The position numbers and the translations under genes were made by a program. Below the pieces are notes generated by a model. That model did no database searches. It was not told where the DNA came from and saw only the letters and a program-made list of their open reading frames with translations. A DNA stretch of 64,000 bases from Taibaiella sp. (GTDB lineage Bacteria > Bacteroidota > Bacteroidia > Chitinophagales > Chitinophagaceae). Each line of letters opens with the position of its first letter. Position 1 is the first letter of the stretch. The stretch lies in contig JACDGL010000005.1 of assembly GCA_013815385.1 (NCBI GenBank), positions 1 to 64,000 of the forward strand. The letters are read 5' to 3'. Positions 61,118-64,000 of this stretch are shown piece after piece.

Positions 61118-64000
61118 TTATTCTCCGGATAGTTTGCTTTTATGCTTGTCCAGTTTTTTTAATTCTTCCAGCTTGTTTATCGCTTCCTCTTTTAATTCAG
61201 GAATTGCAGCATGTTTTATAATACTTTGCAGGGTGGCCTTTGCATTAAAATAGTCTTTCTCCTTCGTCAATACATCTGCCAGCAATATATACGACCTGAT
61301 GATCCAGTAGTCGTATCCCGCTGATTGGCGTATACTGAAGTTGGCAGCAGTTTCTGCATCTTTAAGCTTGTCCTGGGTAAAATAAATTTCTGCAACGTGA
61401 TAACGGGCTTCAGCAGCCGTTTCGCTGTTCTTTGTTTTTTCTAATAGTTTATAGTCGGCCAGCGCTTCATCCGCCTTTCCATTGTGTTGCAGCACCTTTG
61501 CCTTGTACAGAATTGCAAGATCATCAGTTTCTTCATTTTTACCGGGCAGTGTACCCAGCGTATCAGCATAATTAGCGGCCATATCATACTTAGCTGCTGC
61601 ATAGCTGGCGGTCATTAATCCCTGGTACGCATAGTGCAGGTTCTCGTTACCAATAGCATTGTTGCGCAACTGTGTGTAATAACCAATTGCCGCGGTGTAA
61701 TCTTTTTGCTGGTAAGCAATGCCGCCTGCCCTTAGCGCACTGTTCTCAGAGAAATCGCTCCATGGAGATTGAAGTACAATATTATAATCCATCAGTGCAG
61801 ATTTGTAATCTTTTTTCTGGTAGTAACTCTCCGCACGATAGTAATGTGCCTTACCGGTAAAAATGCCCGCAGGATACTGGGCCAGGTACTGTGTAAACGC
61901 AAGTATTGCTTTATCCCACCGGCCACTGGTAAACTGTGCCTCTGCTGAAGCGTAGTAGGTTGTATCAGCAGCGCCGCTATCAGCAACGGGTAAATTATTT
62001 TCTTTTAATAAATTAGTATATTCTGTTGGCTTGCCTGCCTCTATATAGATATTCTTAAGCGCTTCCAATGCAGCTAGCCTTTCGGGTGATACCGGGTAAT
62101 CAGTAATAACTTTTTTATAGGCTGCAATAGCTTTATCTGCATTATCAGTTTGCTGGTATGCAAATGCCATCTTCAGCAAAGCTTTTGGGGCAAAGCTTTG
62201 TGTAGCGGCATCCTGGATGAGTGGCTGTAGCATGGCGATAGCCGCGGCATACTTCCCGACCTGTATATCTGTTACGCCCAATTCATAGCGGGCATTCGGC
62301 GCATATTTTGATATAGGTACCTGGCTGATAACAGATTGAAGCAACTGTGTTTTCTCATTATCCTTACCCTGCAATCCAAGCAATATAGCTTTCTGGTAAC
62401 GGGCATAGTCTGCATCTTCTCCCTTTGCGGCTATTATACGGTCATACAGCGCCTCTGCCCTGTTGTAGTCTTTCTGCATGAAGACTGCATCGGCTTCCCT
62501 CACCAGGGCTACTGTATTGGTGCTACTGTCTTCATTATCTATATGCTGTGCATGGCTGAAATAGTTTTGGGCATCTTTGTATTCATCAAGCTCCATCAGG
62601 GCATACCCGATAGTAAGGTTAGCATGTTGTACGGTGGCCGCATTGCTGAGCCTGTGTACTGCCTGAGGACGTATATCCTTTGATATAAAATCGCGGTTGT
62701 AGCTAACCGCATCTTTGTAATGGTGCATCCTGTATCCCAGTTCGCCCTTCCAGAATGTTGCTACCGCCTCATAATCCATATCTTCCGGATATTGAAGGGA
62801 TAGGGTGAGGAAACTGTCTGCTGCCTGTATATCGCCATTTCTCAATTGCTGCATCGCATAGCCATAAGTTACCTTTTGTGCTACCCTTTTGTAATGCTCA
62901 TCCTTTATAGATACATCCTGTAGCTGCACCAGTGCATCAGAATAATTACTGGTCCTTATTAGTAATCCGGATAGTAAGGTTTTTGCTTCATCATGATAAG
63001 GAGACGATGGGAAATTGTTTAATAATGTGTGCAGCGCATCCATTGCATTATCATCGTAGCCCATCTCATAAGAGAGCTTGATATACAGTATCAATGCAGC
63101 TTCCTGTTGCGCAGGATTGAAGCGCATATCAGCACATATAGCAAAGGCAGTGCGTGCACTCATTTTATCATTTGTATGCAGGTAACAGTCGCCCAGCAGG
63201 TACATTGCTGTCTGGCCCAACGAATCCTTTGCATCTCCCAGTGGTTTGAATTTATCTATTGCCTGTACCCATTGCTCTGTTTTGAAATAGCAATAGGCCA
63301 TTTCATAAAGATCTTCCTTTCTTATCTGCTCTATATTATTATAGTAGTATTCAAAATAGGGTAATGCCTCGCTGTACTTCTGGTCCTCAAACAGGCATTG
63401 TCCGGCAAGCAAATGCAACTCATTATCGTAGTATAATTTTTCAGGCCTTGCGATCAGCTCTTTCGAATAGACAAGCGCACGTTCATGCTCGCCGGTAAAA
63501 TAATATATCTCCGCTATATAGTATGGTACTATACTTTGGTATTCCTTCAGGTCTTTTATACGTTCAAAGCTTTGCAACGCATCCTTATAATTATTTTCAT
63601 TGTAGGCAAGCAGGCCATAATAATAATTACCGGGTATATAATACTTGCCCACTTGCAATTCTTTAATGGCACCTAATAATATAGTGGCTTTATCAAATTG
63701 ATGGTTATTAAAGTAGCAATACGCGAGTTCAAATTTTTCGTCTATCAGCTCTCTGTTACTTAGGTTGGCTATATCTGCTGTTTCGTAATAGGGTATTGCA
63801 GCAGCCAGTTCATTATGTATAAAGTAGTAGTGGGCTAATGCATATGCTATCCGATCATGATAAGCGCTGCTTGCCGTCTGCTTCAGAAACGCTATTGCTG
63901 TATCAGCGCATCCTTTACTATCGAGCTGTAATAGGGAGGAGCTGATATAATAAGCTGCCCTATTTGTTTCTTTGGCAAAGGGCCATTGTGGCGACCAATC
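61118..64000 (-). CDS. Large tetratricopeptide-repeat protein, N-terminus beyond window
   Basis: Open from the right edge to a stop at 61118-61120: 960 residues seen, 5' end missing. The frame remains open between 63659 and 64000 and gives more TPR sequence (AYALAHYYFIHNELAAAI; ELAYCYFNNHQFDKATILL), so a start near 63658 is wrong. More than fifteen TPR units of 34 residues occur (YYIAEIYYFTGEHERALVYS; ALVQLQDVS; YYRAESYYQKKDYKSALMDY). The C-terminus is Lys-rich (KLEELKKLDKHKSKLSGE). Probably a periplasmic scaffold for the following barrel protein; coupling is 6 bp. Confidence 0.9.
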   Translation of the reverse strand, partial: DWSPQWPFAKETNRAAYYISSSLLQLDSKGCADTAIAFLKQTASSAYHDRIAYALAHYYFIHNELAAAIPYYETADIANLSNRELIDEKFELAYCYFNNHQFDKATILLGAIKELQVGKYYIPGNYYYGLLAYNENNYKDALQSFERIKDLKEYQSIVPYYIAEIYYFTGEHERALVYSKELIARPEKLYYDNELHLLAGQCLFEDQKYSEALPYFEYYYNNIEQIRKEDLYEMAYCYFKTEQWVQAIDKFKPLGDAKDSLGQTAMYLLGDCYLHTNDKMSARTAFAICADMRFNPAQQEAALILYIKLSYEMGYDDNAMDALHTLLNNFPSSPYHDEAKTLLSGLLIRTSNYSDALVQLQDVSIKDEHYKRVAQKVTYGYAMQQLRNGDIQAADSFLTLSLQYPEDMDYEAVATFWKGELGYRMHHYKDAVSYNRDFISKDIRPQAVHRLSNAATVQHANLTIGYALMELDEYKDAQNYFSHAQHIDNEDSSTNTVALVREADAVFMQKDYNRAEALYDRIIAAKGEDADYARYQKAILLGLQGKDNEKTQLLQSVISQVPISKYAPNARYELGVTDIQVGKYAAAIAMLQPLIQDAATQSFAPKALLKMAFAYQQTDNADKAIAAYKKVITDYPVSPERLAALEALKNIYIEAGKPTEYTNLLKENNLPVADSGAADTTYYASAEAQFTSGRWDKAILAFTQYLAQYPAGIFTGKAHYYRAESYYQKKDYKSALMDYNIVLQSPWSDFSENSALRAGGIAYQQKDYTAAIGYYTQLRNNAIGNENLHYAYQGLMTASYAAAKYDMAANYADTLGTLPGKNEETDDLAILYKAKVLQHNGKADEALADYKLLEKTKNSETAAEARYHVAEIYFTQDKLKDAETAANFSIRQSAGYDYWIIRSYILLADVLTKEKDYFNAKATLQSIIKHAAIPELKEEAINKLEELKKLDKHKSKLSGE

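Noticed and set aside
63658-64000. TPR protein starting at TTG 63658
   Set aside because: The frame stays open with continuous TPR sequence to the window edge, so the gene is cut by the window instead.

Overview
The window reads as chromosome of a member of the Bacteroidota, most likely family Chitinophagaceae. The grounds are six secreted proteins ending in type IX secretion (T9SS) sorting domains, recurrent TAnnTTTG promoter -7 boxes, a LytS/LytTR pair, an HU-CCDC81/SPOR protein, an RskA-type anti-sigma factor with its ECF sigma factor, and protein sequences of general Bacteroidota character. The species cannot be fixed from the sequence alone. No rRNA operon, intact tRNA, CRISPR array or intact insertion sequence was seen.

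Layout. 1-2.1 kb: AT-rich end of what looks like a decayed integrative element (LytS-like kinase with an in-frame stop in its membrane part, LytTR regulator, integrase N-terminal remnant, 3' half of a tRNA-Leu). 2.3-8.1 kb: aqpZ, then accessory genes (SDR and AraC regulator; ArsR regulator with an AHSA1 protein and a DUF1569 protein; an amidohydrolase). 8.4-19.8 kb: five T9SS cargo genes, all on the minus strand, interrupted by rlmL and small genes. One cargo is a beta-propeller-like protein with an SGNH hydrolase module inserted inside a repeat. 19.9-29.5 kb: TolB-like propeller, crcB, odhB, a barrel protein, recQ and odhA. 29.6-32.2 kb: a compact ACP / ketosynthase / ketosynthase-like trio. 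32.2-36.6 kb, minus strand: anti-sigma, ECF sigma, def, ruvX, dnaG. 36.6-37.4 kb: a noncoding stretch rich in inverted repeats. 37.4-48.2 kb: ispD, a DUF6150 protein, a POT-family peptide transporter, smc, a lipoprotein and dnaK. 48.2-53.5 kb: a GNAT fragment, DinB, a Cys/Met PLP enzyme, a four-helix-bundle cassette flanked by 8-bp repeats, a thiolase, an AT-rich hypothetical gene and an ACMSD-type decarboxylase. 53.5-64 kb: a T9SS FG-GAP protein, parA-parB, a YkgJ-type protein, a SPOR protein, an outer-membrane barrel and a large TPR protein that runs off the right edge.

Functionally the window mixes core genes (replication priming, chromosome segregation by smc and parAB, TCA-cycle 2-oxoglutarate dehydrogenase, protein folding and deformylation, isoprenoid synthesis) with secreted surface proteins and accessory regulators. 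The best candidates for something unusual are the tRNA-Leu/integrase scar, the repeat-bounded four-helix-bundle cassette, the SGNH domain nested in a propeller repeat, and the stand-alone ACP-KS-KS-like unit.
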